Notes under the pieces: model-generated
What the model was told of the DNA's origin: nothing
What the model saw: only the letters and a program-made list of their open reading frames with translations
The model's database searches: none
Program-made: the position numbers and the translations under genes
In this document: positions 1 to 7,775 of the stretch, piece by piece
How the letters are laid out: every line of letters starts with the position of its first letter
Numbering within the stretch: position 1 is the stretch's first letter
Origin: Bradyrhizobium sp. AS23.2
Lineage (GTDB): Bacteria; Pseudomonadota; Alphaproteobacteria; Rhizobiales; Xanthobacteraceae
Length of the DNA stretch: 38,932 bases
Direction: 5' to 3'
Assembly: GCF_001908185.1 (NCBI RefSeq)
Contig: NZ_LGHM01000174.1
Coordinates: 1-38,932 of the forward strand

Positions 1-1229
1 TGACCTGGGCCGCGGCGCTGCCCGGCGCGGCCGGACGCCTGACCCGGCTCGGCGACATCCTGGGCGCGGAGTTTCGCAGCCACGCCATCGAGATCCACGC
101 CGAGCGCGAGGGCGTCGTCGTCGCCGGCTATGCCGCAGCCCCCGCGCTGACGAAAGCCAACGCGCTCGGGCAATATCTCTTCGTCAACGGCCGCCCGGTG
201 CGCGACAAGCTGATCCTGGGCGCGGTGCGCGCGGCCTATTCCGACTATCTGCCGCGCGACCGTCATCCGGTGCTGGCGCTGTTCGTCGCGCTGGATCCGC
301 GCGAGGTCGACGCCAACGTGCATCCGGCCAAGACCGAGGTGCGATTCCGTAACGCGGGCCTCGTCCGCGCGCTGATCGTGCACGGATTGAAGGAAGGACT
401 TGCGCGCGAGGGCCGGCGCACGGCCGCCAACAGCGGCGAGAGCGCATTGTCCTCGTTCCGGCCCGCTTTCACGCCGCGCCCGGCAAGCTGGGACTGGCGG
501 GCTTCGCCAGCCGCCCCAGTCGGGCCGCTGCCGTCATTCGAGGGCGCGGCAGCTCCGGCGTTCGCCGAGCGCGCGCAGGCTGCATTCGACGTCGGCGCGC
601 CAAGCGCGGACGTGCGGTTCGAGACGCAGCCCGTAGCTGACCTGGTCGATCGTCCGCTTGGCGCGGCGCGCACCCAGATCCACGAGACCTACATCGTCTC
701 GCAGACCCGCGACGGCCTGATCATCGTCGACCAGCATGCCGCGCATGAGCGCATCGTCTATGAGCGGCTGAAAGCCTCGCTGGCCGCGAACGGCGTACAG
801 CGGCAGATCCTCTTGATCCCCGAGATCGTCGAGATGGACGAGGCCACGGTCGAGCGGCTGCTCGAGCGCAGCGAAGAGCTTGCGTCATTCGGCCTTGCGA
901 TCGAATCCTTCGGCCCCGGCGCCGTTGCGGTACGCGAGACGCCGTCGCTGCTCGGCAAGACCAATGCGGGCGGGCTCCTGCGTGATCTCTCCGAGCACAT
1001 GGCCGAATGGGACGAGGCGCTTCCTCTTGAGCGGCGCCTGATGCACGTCGCCGCCACCATGGCCTGCCACGGCTCGGTGCGCGCCGGCCGCAGGCTCAGG
1101 CCAGAGGAGATGAACGCCCTGCTCCGCGAGATGGAGGAAACGCCGAACTCCGGCCAGTGCAACCACGGCCGGCCGACTTATGTCGAGCTGAAGCTGTCGG
1201 ACGTGGAGAAGCTGTTCGGGCGGAGGTAG
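1..1229 (+). CDS. mutL: DNA mismatch repair protein MutL, C-terminal part (5' end outside window)
   Basis: Partial gene: the reading frame is already open at base 3 and about 408 residues are visible. MutL couples mismatch recognition by MutS to strand incision and excision. The visible part begins in the second half of the N-terminal GHKL ATPase region, with the conserved FVNGRPVRD and VDANVHPAKTEVRF stretches. A Pro/Ala-rich linker of about 120 residues follows (near 410-650), then the dimerisation/endonuclease domain. That domain carries DQHAAHERIVYE, which fits the metal-binding DQHA(x)2E(x)4E endonuclease signature, plus ACHGSVR and a terminal CNHGRP motif. I infer a nicking MutL like those of bacteria without MutH, unlike the E. 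coli protein. The stop codon is followed at once by a palindromic repeat. The family call is secure; the true start lies upstream of the window. Confidence 0.96.
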   Translation, partial: TWAAALPGAAGRLTRLGDILGAEFRSHAIEIHAEREGVVVAGYAAAPALTKANALGQYLFVNGRPVRDKLILGAVRAAYSDYLPRDRHPVLALFVALDPREVDANVHPAKTEVRFRNAGLVRALIVHGLKEGLAREGRRTAANSGESALSSFRPAFTPRPASWDWRASPAAPVGPLPSFEGAAAPAFAERAQAAFDVGAPSADVRFETQPVADLVDRPLGAARTQIHETYIVSQTRDGLIIVDQHAAHERIVYERLKASLAANGVQRQILLIPEIVEMDEATVERLLERSEELASFGLAIESFGPGAVAVRETPSLLGKTNAGGLLRDLSEHMAEWDEALPLERRLMHVAATMACHGSVRAGRRLRPEEMNALLREMEETPNSGQCNHGRPTYVELKLSDVEKLFGRR

Positions 1230-1239
1230 CCCCGATGTC

Positions 1240-1328
1240 GTAGGGTGGGTTAGCGAAGCGTAACCCACCATGCTTCGGCGAATGCCGGACGAAGTAGGTG
1301 GGTTACGCCTTCGGCTAACCCACCCTAC
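1240..1328. repeat. Palindromic intergenic repeat (GTAGGGTGGG type)
   Basis: A sequence starting GTAGGGTGGGTTAGCG is matched by an inverted end reading GGCTAACCCACCCTAC, with two inner inverted copies of the GGTGGGTTA core. It lies between the convergent mutL and rsmD genes, where a hairpin could also act as a bidirectional transcription end. A sister copy, with GGGCAAAG in place of GGGTTAGC, is at 22813-22905, and a short fragment (GCCCACCCTACGG) lies near 16437-16449. No protein is encoded. Confidence 0.8.
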
Positions 1329-1339
1329 GAAGCGACAAG

Positions 1340-1894
1340 TTACGGCCTCTTCAGAAACACGAACTCCGTATCGTCATAAGCGCGCCGCTCCAGTTCCTCG
1401 AAGCCTTCGGGCGTCGCGAATTGCGCCGCCTTCGCCTCCTCCACCACCAGCAACGCGCCGGGCGTGAGCCAGCCGCCGTCACGCAGGCTCGCCAACGCCT
1501 TCTCCGCAAAGCCCTTGCCGTAGGGCGGATCGAGGAACACCAGCGAGAACGGCTCGACCGGATGCGCTGGCCCGAGATCCGTCGCATCGCGGCGATAGAC
1601 CTTGGTCACGCCGCCTAAGCCCAGCGACTCGACATTGTTACGCAGCAGCGCGCGCGCTTCCGCACCATTGTCGACGAACAGCGTGAACTTTGCCCCGCGC
1701 GAGACCGCCTCAATGCCGAGCGCGCCGGTGCCGGCGAAGAGATCGAGCACGCGCGCATCCTGGATCGGATCGTCATAGGCGTGCACGAGGATGTTGAACA
1801 CGGACTCGCGCAAACGATCCACCGTGGGGCGGATGTCGCGCGAGGACGGCGAGGCGAGATTGCGCCCCTTCAATCGACCGCCGACGACGCGCAT
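1340..1894 (-). CDS. rsmD: 16S rRNA (guanine(966)-N2)-methyltransferase RsmD
   Basis: 184 residues, the normal length for RsmD. It methylates N2 of G966 in 16S rRNA of the 30S subunit using S-adenosylmethionine. The N-terminus has the family signature GGRLKGRNL and RPTVDRLRESVFNIL. The SAM-binding loop is LDLFAGTGALGIEA near residues 49-62, and the catalytic DPPY motif is near residue 122. The start MRVVGG is standard for the family. The gene converges on mutL and is separated on its 5' side from the rluB-type gene by a palindromic repeat. Nothing looks broken. Confidence 0.96.
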   Translation of the reverse strand: MRVVGGRLKGRNLASPSSRDIRPTVDRLRESVFNILVHAYDDPIQDARVLDLFAGTGALGIEAVSRGAKFTLFVDNGAEARALLRNNVESLGLGGVTKVYRRDATDLGPAHPVEPFSLVFLDPPYGKGFAEKALASLRDGGWLTPGALLVVEEAKAAQFATPEGFEELERRAYDDTEFVFLKRP

Positions 1895-1905
1895 CTAGAT
1901 CTCCT

Positions 1906-1996
1906 CGTCATGCCCGGGCTTGTCCCGGGCATCCACGTTCTTCAGCCGTGGATGCAAGCAAGACGTGGATGGCCGGGTCAAGCCCGGCCATGACGA
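1906..1996. repeat. REP-like palindromic repeat (TCATGCCCGGG type)
   Basis: Two hairpins form an imperfect palindrome. The left part reads TCATGCCCGGGCTTGTCCCG and continues GGCATCCACG. The right part reads CGTGGATGGCCGGGTCAAGC and continues CCGGCCATGACGA. Related copies in this window are at 4708-4810, 11123-11250 and 34395-34470, with more diverged TCATTCC and TCATTGCG versions at 7338-7440 and 33081-33202. It is non-coding and lies between rsmD and the rluB-type gene. Confidence 0.82.
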
Positions 1997-2034
1997 CCTC
2001 TGACGGAGAGTCGGAGTCGCATCGGCCATTGGCC

Positions 2035-4113
2035 TTACTCGTCCCTGGGCTTCAGGTCGCGCTTGCCGTGATAGCCGCGCTTGGGACGGCGCGGCGGGCC
2101 GTAGCCGCTGGCCTCGAGCTCGTTGCGCTCGCGCGCCTCTTCGCTGCCGGTGCGCTGCACCAGCACGCGGCGGCCCTTGCGGTCGTTGATCACGGCGCGC
2201 TTGCTGGCGGGCTTCTTCTCGCGCGGTGCGTCGTGGTCGTGCGAGGCGGATTTCGAGGGCACGTCGAACTCGGCACCCGACTTCTCGATCACCTTGTCGC
2301 CGAGCTGCTCGCGCAGCACACGCGACCTGATCTCGTCGACCTGGCCTTCGGGGATCTCGCCGAGCTGGAACGGACCGTAGGACACGCGGATCAGCCGGTT
2401 CACCTCGAGCCCGAGATGGGCGCAGACATTGCGCACCTCGCGGTTCTTGCCTTCGCGGATCGCGAACACCAGCCAGACATTGGCGCCCTGGTCGCGCTCC
2501 AGCGTCGCCTCGATCGGACCGTATTTGACGCCCTCGACCTCGATGCCGTTCTTGAGCTCGTCGAGCTGCGCCTGGGTGACGTCGCCATGGGCGCGAACGC
2601 GATAGCGGCGCAGCCAGCCGGTATCCGGCAGCTCGAGCGTGCGCGCGAGTCCGCCATCATTGGTGAGCAGCAAGAGGCCTTCGGTGTTGAAGTCCAGCCG
2701 GCCGACGCTGATCAGACGCGGCAGGCCTTCGGGCAGATTGTCGAAGACGGTCGGACGCCCCTCGGGGTCGTCATGCGTCGTCATCAGCCCGCGCGGCTTG
2801 TGATAGAGGAACAGCCGCGTGCGCTCGCGCGGCGGCAACGGCTTGCCGTCGACGGCGACGACATCGTTCGGCGTCACGTCGAGCGCGGGCGAATTGATCA
2901 CCCGGCCGTTGACGGTGACGCGGCCCTGCGTGACCATCTCCTCGGCGTCGCGGCGCGAGGCAAGGCCCGCGCGTGCCAGCGCCTTGGCGATGCGCTCGCC
3001 GGCCTTCTTCGGCTTCGGCTCTTCGTCCCGGCGCGGCCGCCGGTCGAAATCACGATCGCGCTCGCGGTAGGCGCCGCGGCCACCGAAGGCCGGACGCTTC
3101 TCGAAAATCCTGCTGTCATCCTCGTTGTCGCGGCGCGGACGGTCGCCGAAACGGCCCTCGCTGCGCGGATGCTCGTGCCAATCGGAGCGACCTTCGGAGC
3201 GCTCGCGCGGACGATCGAATTTCGGGCGGTCGCTGCCGCGCCCACCGCGTTCGCTATCGCCATCACGGCGGGGCCGATCGAACTTGGGTCGATCGAACTT
3301 GGGCCGATCAAATTGGGGCCGATCGCGGAACGGACGATCGCCCGAGGCGCGATCCTCGCGCGAGCGCGAGAACCGCGGACGGTCCTCGCCGCGGCCGCCT
3401 TCGCGGCGGTCGTCGCGCTGACGCCAGGGCTTTTCCTCGCCGCGATCACCGCCGCCGAAATCCTTGTCGAAGCTCTTGCGGGGCCGGTCGCCGTGCGGAC
3501 GATCCTCGCGCTTCTGCCACGGCCTGGAATCGCCGCGCTCGCCCCGATCGCGCGGACGGTCGCCACGGTCGCGCTCGCGATCCGGTCCGCCCCGCGAAAA
3601 CTTCCGCTCGCCTTCGAACTTGCGCTCCGGACGATCGCCACGCGGCGAATACGGCCGCTTGTCGCCAAACTTCTTGTCGCCGAACCGGCCGGCGGGGCGG
3701 GCGTCGTCGCGATCACGGCTGCGCGGCGGACGGTCGTCGCGTCCATAGGACGGGCGATCACCGCGCGGCTTGAACGAGCGCTTCTCGCCATCGCGTGACC
3801 CGCGGTCGGAGAAGGGGCGGTCGCCACGTGGCTTGAAGCTGCGTTCGCCACGATCCTCGCGAGCCCGGTCGTCGCGCTTGAAGCGCGGACGGTCGCTGAA
3901 GTCGCGGCGTGGCGCATCGCCCTCCTCGCGGCGGCGGAACGGACGGCCTTCACGGTCGCCGCGGGGCGGGCGGCTGTCGCGGTCGCCCTTGCTCTCAAAG
4001 CCGCGCTTGCCGAATTTCTTCTCGGGGCCACGCGGCTTGCCGCTGCGGCCCTTGGCAGGGCCTCGATCACGCCGGCCGCGGGAATCGTTGTGTTTGTCGC
4101 TGTCGCGAGGCAT
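2035..4113 (-). CDS. rluB: 23S rRNA pseudouridine synthase, RluB/RsuA family, with very long Arg/Asp/Gly-rich N-terminus
   Basis: 692 residues; ordinary RluB proteins have roughly 250-300. RsuA-family enzymes isomerise one uridine in rRNA; RluB acts on helix 89 of 23S rRNA (position 2605 in E. coli). The enzyme core spans about residues 370-600. It has an S4 RNA-binding domain starting at GERIAKALARAGLASRRDAE, then the synthase domain with YHKPRGLMTTHDD and the catalytic Asp at about residue 474 in GRLDFNTEGLLL. Residues 1 to about 370 are almost entirely R, D, G, K, P, S, F and E, with tandem DRPKF units (DNA near 3260-3330). A basic tail of about 90 residues follows the core. ATG at 4113 is chosen; GTG at 4125 is also in frame. 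The fold call is secure; RluB over its paralogues is a best guess. Confidence 0.9.
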   Translation of the reverse strand: MPRDSDKHNDSRGRRDRGPAKGRSGKPRGPEKKFGKRGFESKGDRDSRPPRGDREGRPFRRREEGDAPRRDFSDRPRFKRDDRAREDRGERSFKPRGDRPFSDRGSRDGEKRSFKPRGDRPSYGRDDRPPRSRDRDDARPAGRFGDKKFGDKRPYSPRGDRPERKFEGERKFSRGGPDRERDRGDRPRDRGERGDSRPWQKREDRPHGDRPRKSFDKDFGGGDRGEEKPWRQRDDRREGGRGEDRPRFSRSREDRASGDRPFRDRPQFDRPKFDRPKFDRPRRDGDSERGGRGSDRPKFDRPRERSEGRSDWHEHPRSEGRFGDRPRRDNEDDSRIFEKRPAFGGRGAYRERDRDFDRRPRRDEEPKPKKAGERIAKALARAGLASRRDAEEMVTQGRVTVNGRVINSPALDVTPNDVVAVDGKPLPPRERTRLFLYHKPRGLMTTHDDPEGRPTVFDNLPEGLPRLISVGRLDFNTEGLLLLTNDGGLARTLELPDTGWLRRYRVRAHGDVTQAQLDELKNGIEVEGVKYGPIEATLERDQGANVWLVFAIREGKNREVRNVCAHLGLEVNRLIRVSYGPFQLGEIPEGQVDEIRSRVLREQLGDKVIEKSGAEFDVPSKSASHDHDAPREKKPASKRAVINDRKGRRVLVQRTGSEEARERNELEASGYGPPRRPKRGYHGKRDLKPRDE

Positions 4114-4232
4114 GAATAATCTCACTCACGGGGTAGCCAGAAAGCATTGTGCGCGCTCGTTCCGAGCCGCGTGCTCAGGCAAAATCGGTATCCACTCTTG
4201 CTGAAGGCGGAGCTAGTAGCAGGTTTCTGGCA

Positions 4233-4691
4233 ATGATACGAGGCATGAAAGCCCCTTCTTTCATGGATTTGGCGCTCAAGACGGCCGAAAATGCCGGAAA
4301 ATCGGGCGAAGTTCCGATCGGATGCGTCATCGTCCGCGATTACGAGGTCATCGCCACCGCCGGCAACCGGACGCTGACCGACCATGACCCCACGGCCCAT
4401 GCCGAAATCATCGCGCTGCGCGAGGCCGCGAAAAAGATCGGCAGCGAGCGCCTCGTGGACTGCGACCTCTACGTGACGCTGGAGCCCTGCACCATGTGTG
4501 CGGGCGCGATCTCCTTTGCAAGGGTCCGGCGGCTCTATTACGGCGCCGCCGACCCCAAGGGCGGCGCGGTCGAGTCCGGAGTGCGCTTCTTCGCCTCGCC
4601 AACTTGCCATCATGTCCCGGACGTCTATTCCGGGGTCGGCGAAAGCGAAGCGGCGCGGCTGCTGAGGGAGTTCTTTCGGGAGCGGCGGTAG
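4233..4691 (+). CDS. tadA: tRNA-specific adenosine deaminase TadA
   Basis: About 152 residues. TadA deaminates wobble adenosine 34 of tRNA-Arg(ACG) to inosine, an essential step. The zinc-dependent deaminase signature is complete: TAHAEI, with the zinc His and the proton-shuttling Glu, and EPCTMCAGA with the two zinc cysteines. The N-terminal VPIGCVIV stretch is also typical. ATG 4233 has AGCAGG about ten bases upstream; ATG 4245 (MKAPSF) is equally possible. The frame extends further upstream but that part does not resemble the family. It is divergent from the rluB-type gene, with about 120 bases between them for promoters. Confidence 0.95.
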   Translation: MIRGMKAPSFMDLALKTAENAGKSGEVPIGCVIVRDYEVIATAGNRTLTDHDPTAHAEIIALREAAKKIGSERLVDCDLYVTLEPCTMCAGAISFARVRRLYYGAADPKGGAVESGVRFFASPTCHHVPDVYSGVGESEAARLLREFFRERR

Positions 4692-4707
4692 CAACCACGC
4701 TCTCAGG

Positions 4708-4810
4708 CGTCATGCCCCGCGAAGGCGGGGCATCCAGTACGCCGCAGCCTATCGGATCGAGCCACAACCGCCTCGGAATACTGGATCGCCCGGTCAAGCC
4801 GGGCGATGAC
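4708..4810. repeat. REP-like palindromic repeat (TCATGCC type, long form)
   Basis: It begins CGTCATGCCCCGCGAAGGCG, continues GGGCATCCAGTACGCC, and ends ATACTGGATCGCCCGGTCAA followed by GCCGGGCGATGAC. The outer and inner segments pair as two hairpins. It shares its internal ATCCAGTACGCCGCAG segment and right end with the copy at 11123-11250, so these two form one subfamily. It lies between the 3' ends of tadA and the dehalogenase gene. Confidence 0.8.
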
Positions 4811-4836
4811 AGTTGAATGTTTGGTACGCAGTGCCT

Positions 4837-5739
4837 TCAAGCCGAGAAGAACTCGCGCAGCGCCTTTGCGGTGACCTCCGGGTTCTCCTCGGTGAGGAAG
4901 TGGCCGGAATCTACCGGCATGCCGTCGACATTCGTCGCCCATTGTTTCCAGGTATCGAGCGGGGTGGATGCGGCTTGGGCGATGCCGGCATTGCCCCACA
5001 GCGCCAGCATCGGGACCGTGATCTTCTTGCCGGCCTCGAAATCGGCCTTGTCGAGGTCGTAGTCGAAATAGGCGCCGGCGCGATAATCCTCGCACATCGC
5101 GTGCACGCGGGCGGGATCGCGGAACGGGGCGATGTAGTGCGCGAGTGCGCGCTCATCGATCGCATCGAGCGTCTTCGACTTGGTCTGGCTCGCCATCTTG
5201 AAGCGGAGGAAGAACTCGCCATTGCTCGAGATCAGCGTCTCGGGCAGCGGCGCGGGCTGCGCGAGGAAGGTCCAGTGATAGATCTTCAGCGCATAGGCGC
5301 GGTTCATCCGCTCCCAGTAATTGTAGGTCGGCAGGATATCGAGCACGGCAAGGCGCGACAGCCGGCCGGGATGGTCGAGCGCGAGGCGGTAGGAGACGCG
5401 GCCGCCGCGGTCGTGGCCGGCGAGCGCGAAGTGCACGTGGCCGAGGCTCTCCATCGCCTCGACCATGGCCTTCGCCATCGCGCGCTTGCCGTAGGGCAAA
5501 TGCTGCGCGTCGCTCTCGGGCATGTCCGACCAGCCATAGCCCGGCAAATCAGCGATGATCAGCGTGAACCTGTCCGCAAGCTGCGGCGCCACGCGGTGCC
5601 ACATCACGTTGGTCTCGGAGAAGCCGTGCAGGAGCAGCAGCGGCGGCCCGCTGCCGCCGATGCGCGCGAAGACGCGCCCGGAGGAGGTATTGAGCCATTC
5701 GGAGGCGAAGCCCGGATAGAGGTCGGCGAGATCGGACAT
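4837..5739 (-). CDS. Alpha/beta hydrolase, probable fluoroacetate/haloacetate dehalogenase
   Basis: 300 residues. It closely resembles, from memory, the fluoroacetate dehalogenase of Rhodopseudomonas palustris (RPA1163). That enzyme hydrolyses haloacetates, including the C-F bond of fluoroacetate, to glycolate and halide through an aspartyl ester. Counting from the first Met, every position I recall from it is in register: nucleophile D110 in GHDRGGR, carboxylate-binding R111 and R114, D134 in AVLDILP, halide pocket H155 and W156 in IYHW, Y219 in EDYRAGAY, and H280 in SGHF. Position 185, Trp in RPA1163 as I recall it, is Gln here. There is a strong ribosome site (GGAGGAA) before the ATG. It is a single gene with no defluorination partners nearby. 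An epoxide hydrolase is less likely because the HDRGxR and HW pocket are intact. Confidence 0.85.
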   Translation of the reverse strand: MSDLADLYPGFASEWLNTSSGRVFARIGGSGPPLLLLHGFSETNVMWHRVAPQLADRFTLIIADLPGYGWSDMPESDAQHLPYGKRAMAKAMVEAMESLGHVHFALAGHDRGGRVSYRLALDHPGRLSRLAVLDILPTYNYWERMNRAYALKIYHWTFLAQPAPLPETLISSNGEFFLRFKMASQTKSKTLDAIDERALAHYIAPFRDPARVHAMCEDYRAGAYFDYDLDKADFEAGKKITVPMLALWGNAGIAQAASTPLDTWKQWATNVDGMPVDSGHFLTEENPEVTAKALREFFSA

Positions 5740-5969
5740 GGTTCCTCCCGATTGGCATTCCCGGCCCTCCTTTTCGGAGTGGCCACGGCGCTCCCGACAA
5801 AAATGTCGAAAACAACCCCATGCAAAGTAGCACGGTGGTGACCCGTGAGGGTTGCTAACCCCAACAGCCGATTGCGCATTTTTGGAATGTCGATGTGGCG
5901 GAGCGGTGGCGGCGCCAAACCCTCGAGATTCGGGGTCGGCGCGTTTCGCGCGCCGTCCGGAATGACGAG

Positions 5970-7253
5970 CTAGTTCTTGGCCTTCTCCGCTTCCACCGCC
6001 TGCCAGCCGATGTCGCGGCGGCAGAAGCCCTCGGGCCAGTTGATGCGGTCGACGGCCTGATAGGCACGGCCTTGCGCTTCCGTTACGGTCTTGCCGAGCG
6101 CGCAGACATTGAGCACACGGCCGCCATTGGCGAGGATCGCGCCATCCTTCGCCACCGTGCCGGCGTGGAAGATCTCGACGGTGTCGACCTTCGCGGCCTC
6201 GTCGAGCCCCTCGATGCGCGTGCCCTTCTGATAGTCGCCGGGATAGCCCTTCGCCGCCATCACCACCGTGAGCGCGGATTCCGGATACCAGCGCAGATCA
6301 AAATGCTTCAACTCCCCGTCGCAGGCGGCAATGAACGCCGGCACGATGTCCGACATCATGCGCAGCATCAGGACCTGGCACTCGGGGTCGCCGAAACGCA
6401 CGTTGAACTCGAACAGTTTCGGGCCCTGCGTCGTCAGCATGATCCCGGCATAGAGCACGCCGCGGAACGGCGTGCCGCGCTTCTTCATGCCGGCAACCGT
6501 CGGCAAAATGATCCTGGCCATGATCGCGTCGTGGATCGCCGGCGTGACCAGCGGCGTCGGCGAATAGGCGCCCATGCCGCCCGTGTTCGGGCCGACGTCG
6601 TGATCGAACACGCGCTTGTGGTCCTGGGCTGAGGCGAGCGGAATGGCGGTCTCGCCGTCGCAGAGCGCGAAGAAGCTGATCTCGCGGCCGGGCAGGAACT
6701 CCTCGATCACGACCTCTGCGCCAGCCTCGCCGAAAGCGCCCTCGAACATCATGGCGATGGCATCCTCCGCCTCGCGCACGGTCTTGGCGACGACGACGCC
6801 CTTGCCGGCGGCAAGACCGTCGGCCTTCACGACGATCGGCGCGCCCTGGCTGTTCACATAGTCGCGCGCGTCCCTGGCGTTGGTGAAGCGCTTGTAGGCG
6901 CCGGTCGGAATGCCGAATTCGGTGCAGAGCGCCTTGGTGAACCCCTTGGAGCTTTCGAGCTGGGCGGCCGCCTTGCTCGGTCCGAACGCCTTGATGCCGG
7001 CGGCGGTGAGGTCATCGACGATGCCGGCCGCCAGTGGCGTCTCCGGGCCGACCACCACGAGCTCGACCGCGTTCTTCTTGCAGAAGTCGATCACGGCGGC
7101 ATGGTCGGCGACATCGAGCGCCACGCATTCCGCCTCGCGCGCGATGCCGGCATTGCCAGGCGCGCACCAGAATTTGGTCACCAGGGTGGAGGCTGCGATT
7201 TTCCATGCGAGAGCATGTTCGCGGCCGCCGGAACCGAGCAGGAGAATGTGCAT
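5970..7253 (-). CDS. purD: Phosphoribosylamine-glycine ligase PurD (GAR synthetase)
   Basis: 427 residues, the normal PurD length. It joins phosphoribosylamine and glycine with ATP, the second step of purine synthesis, in the cytoplasm. The start MHILLLGSGGREHALAWK is the family's N-terminal glycine-rich motif. GPETPLAAGI, the ATP-grasp lysine region KADGLAAGKGVVV, the PNTGGMGAYSP loop and FNVRFGDPE all follow in order. The same frame stays open upstream for another 300 codons, but that stretch contains the regulator gene and a palindromic repeat and does not resemble PurD. The real start is therefore the ATG at 7253. The ribosome site is weak. Confidence 0.97.
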   Translation of the reverse strand: MHILLLGSGGREHALAWKIAASTLVTKFWCAPGNAGIAREAECVALDVADHAAVIDFCKKNAVELVVVGPETPLAAGIVDDLTAAGIKAFGPSKAAAQLESSKGFTKALCTEFGIPTGAYKRFTNARDARDYVNSQGAPIVVKADGLAAGKGVVVAKTVREAEDAIAMMFEGAFGEAGAEVVIEEFLPGREISFFALCDGETAIPLASAQDHKRVFDHDVGPNTGGMGAYSPTPLVTPAIHDAIMARIILPTVAGMKKRGTPFRGVLYAGIMLTTQGPKLFEFNVRFGDPECQVLMLRMMSDIVPAFIAACDGELKHFDLRWYPESALTVVMAAKGYPGDYQKGTRIEGLDEAAKVDTVEIFHAGTVAKDGAILANGGRVLNVCALGKTVTEAQGRAYQAVDRINWPEGFCRRDIGWQAVEAEKAKN

Positions 7254-7337
7254 CGAAGGCTCGAAAAGTGGGGTTTGCTGGACGCGTCGGTCGCACGAAT
7301 CGGCGCGCGTCTCAAGGGGGCTGGCCCCAAACTCCCC

Positions 7338-7440
7338 CGTCATTCCGGGGCGCGGCGAAGCCGCGAGCCCGGAATCCATAACCACCATCTTGAGTATGGA
7401 TTCCGGGCTCGCGCCAAGAGGGCGCGCCCCGGAATGACGG
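7338..7440. repeat. REP-like palindromic repeat (TCATTCCGGGG type)
   Basis: It runs from CGTCATTCCGGGGCGCGGCG to GCGCGCCCCGGAATGACGG, with an inner inverted pair around GGAATCCATA and TATGGATTCC. It sits between the frameshifted regulator gene and purD, which read the same way. Its right end starts a 19-base direct repeat, CCCCGGAATGACGGCGGAG at 7427-7445, copied exactly at 7456-7474, just before the regulator's stop codon. A slipped or partial second insertion would explain this. Confidence 0.78.
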
Positions 7441-7474
7441 CGGAGAGAGGGGACGCCCCGGAATGACGGCGGAG

Positions 7475-7775
7475 CTAGACCTGCTTGCCCGCAATGATCT
7501 CCTGCAACGTCGCGACATGCCGTGCGAAGGCGCCGCGGCCGGCTGCGGTCGCGGTCACCGTCGTCTGCGGCTTCTTGCCGACGAACGCCTTCTCCACCGA
7601 GACGTACCCCCGCCTTGGCCAAGGTCTCGATATGGGCGCCGAGATTGCCATCGGTCGCGCCGGTGAGCTTCTTCAGCCGCGCGAATTCCAGGCCTGCGCC
7701 CGTCGGCAGCGCGTTCAGCGCCGCCATGATCTTCAGGCGCAGCGGCTGATGGATGATGTCGTCGAGCTCGGCCAT
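7475..7775 (-). CDS. Winged-helix transcriptional regulator (HTH PF13601-like), frameshifted as sequenced
   Basis: The first half reads MAELDDIIHQPLRLKIMAAL and continues into ARLKKLTGATDGNLGAHIET, a clear winged helix-turn-helix of the MarR/ArsR-like kind. After LAKAG the frame is lost. Dropping one base from the C5 run at 7607-7611 restores YVSVEKAFVGKKPQTTVT and a C-terminal helix ending IIAGKQV, giving 99 residues, the usual size for these one-domain regulators. The ATG overlaps the stop of the upstream membrane-protein gene (TGATG), so translation is probably coupled. As sequenced, the first frame reads on without a stop into purD. Either the extra base is an error or the regulator is recently inactivated. 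It is the obvious candidate to act on the palindromes at 9362-9390. Confidence 0.78.

Noticed and set aside
3260..3330. Tandem 15-base units as a CRISPR or satellite array
   Set aside because: They are in-frame DRPKF codons in the disordered tail of the rluB-type protein, with no spacers of fixed length. No array exists elsewhere either.
1948..3798. A 616-residue frame antisense to the rluB-type gene
   Set aside because: It is the mirror of the Arg/Asp/Gly-rich codons, which leave the opposite strand open. No family, ribosome site or hydrophobic structure supports it.
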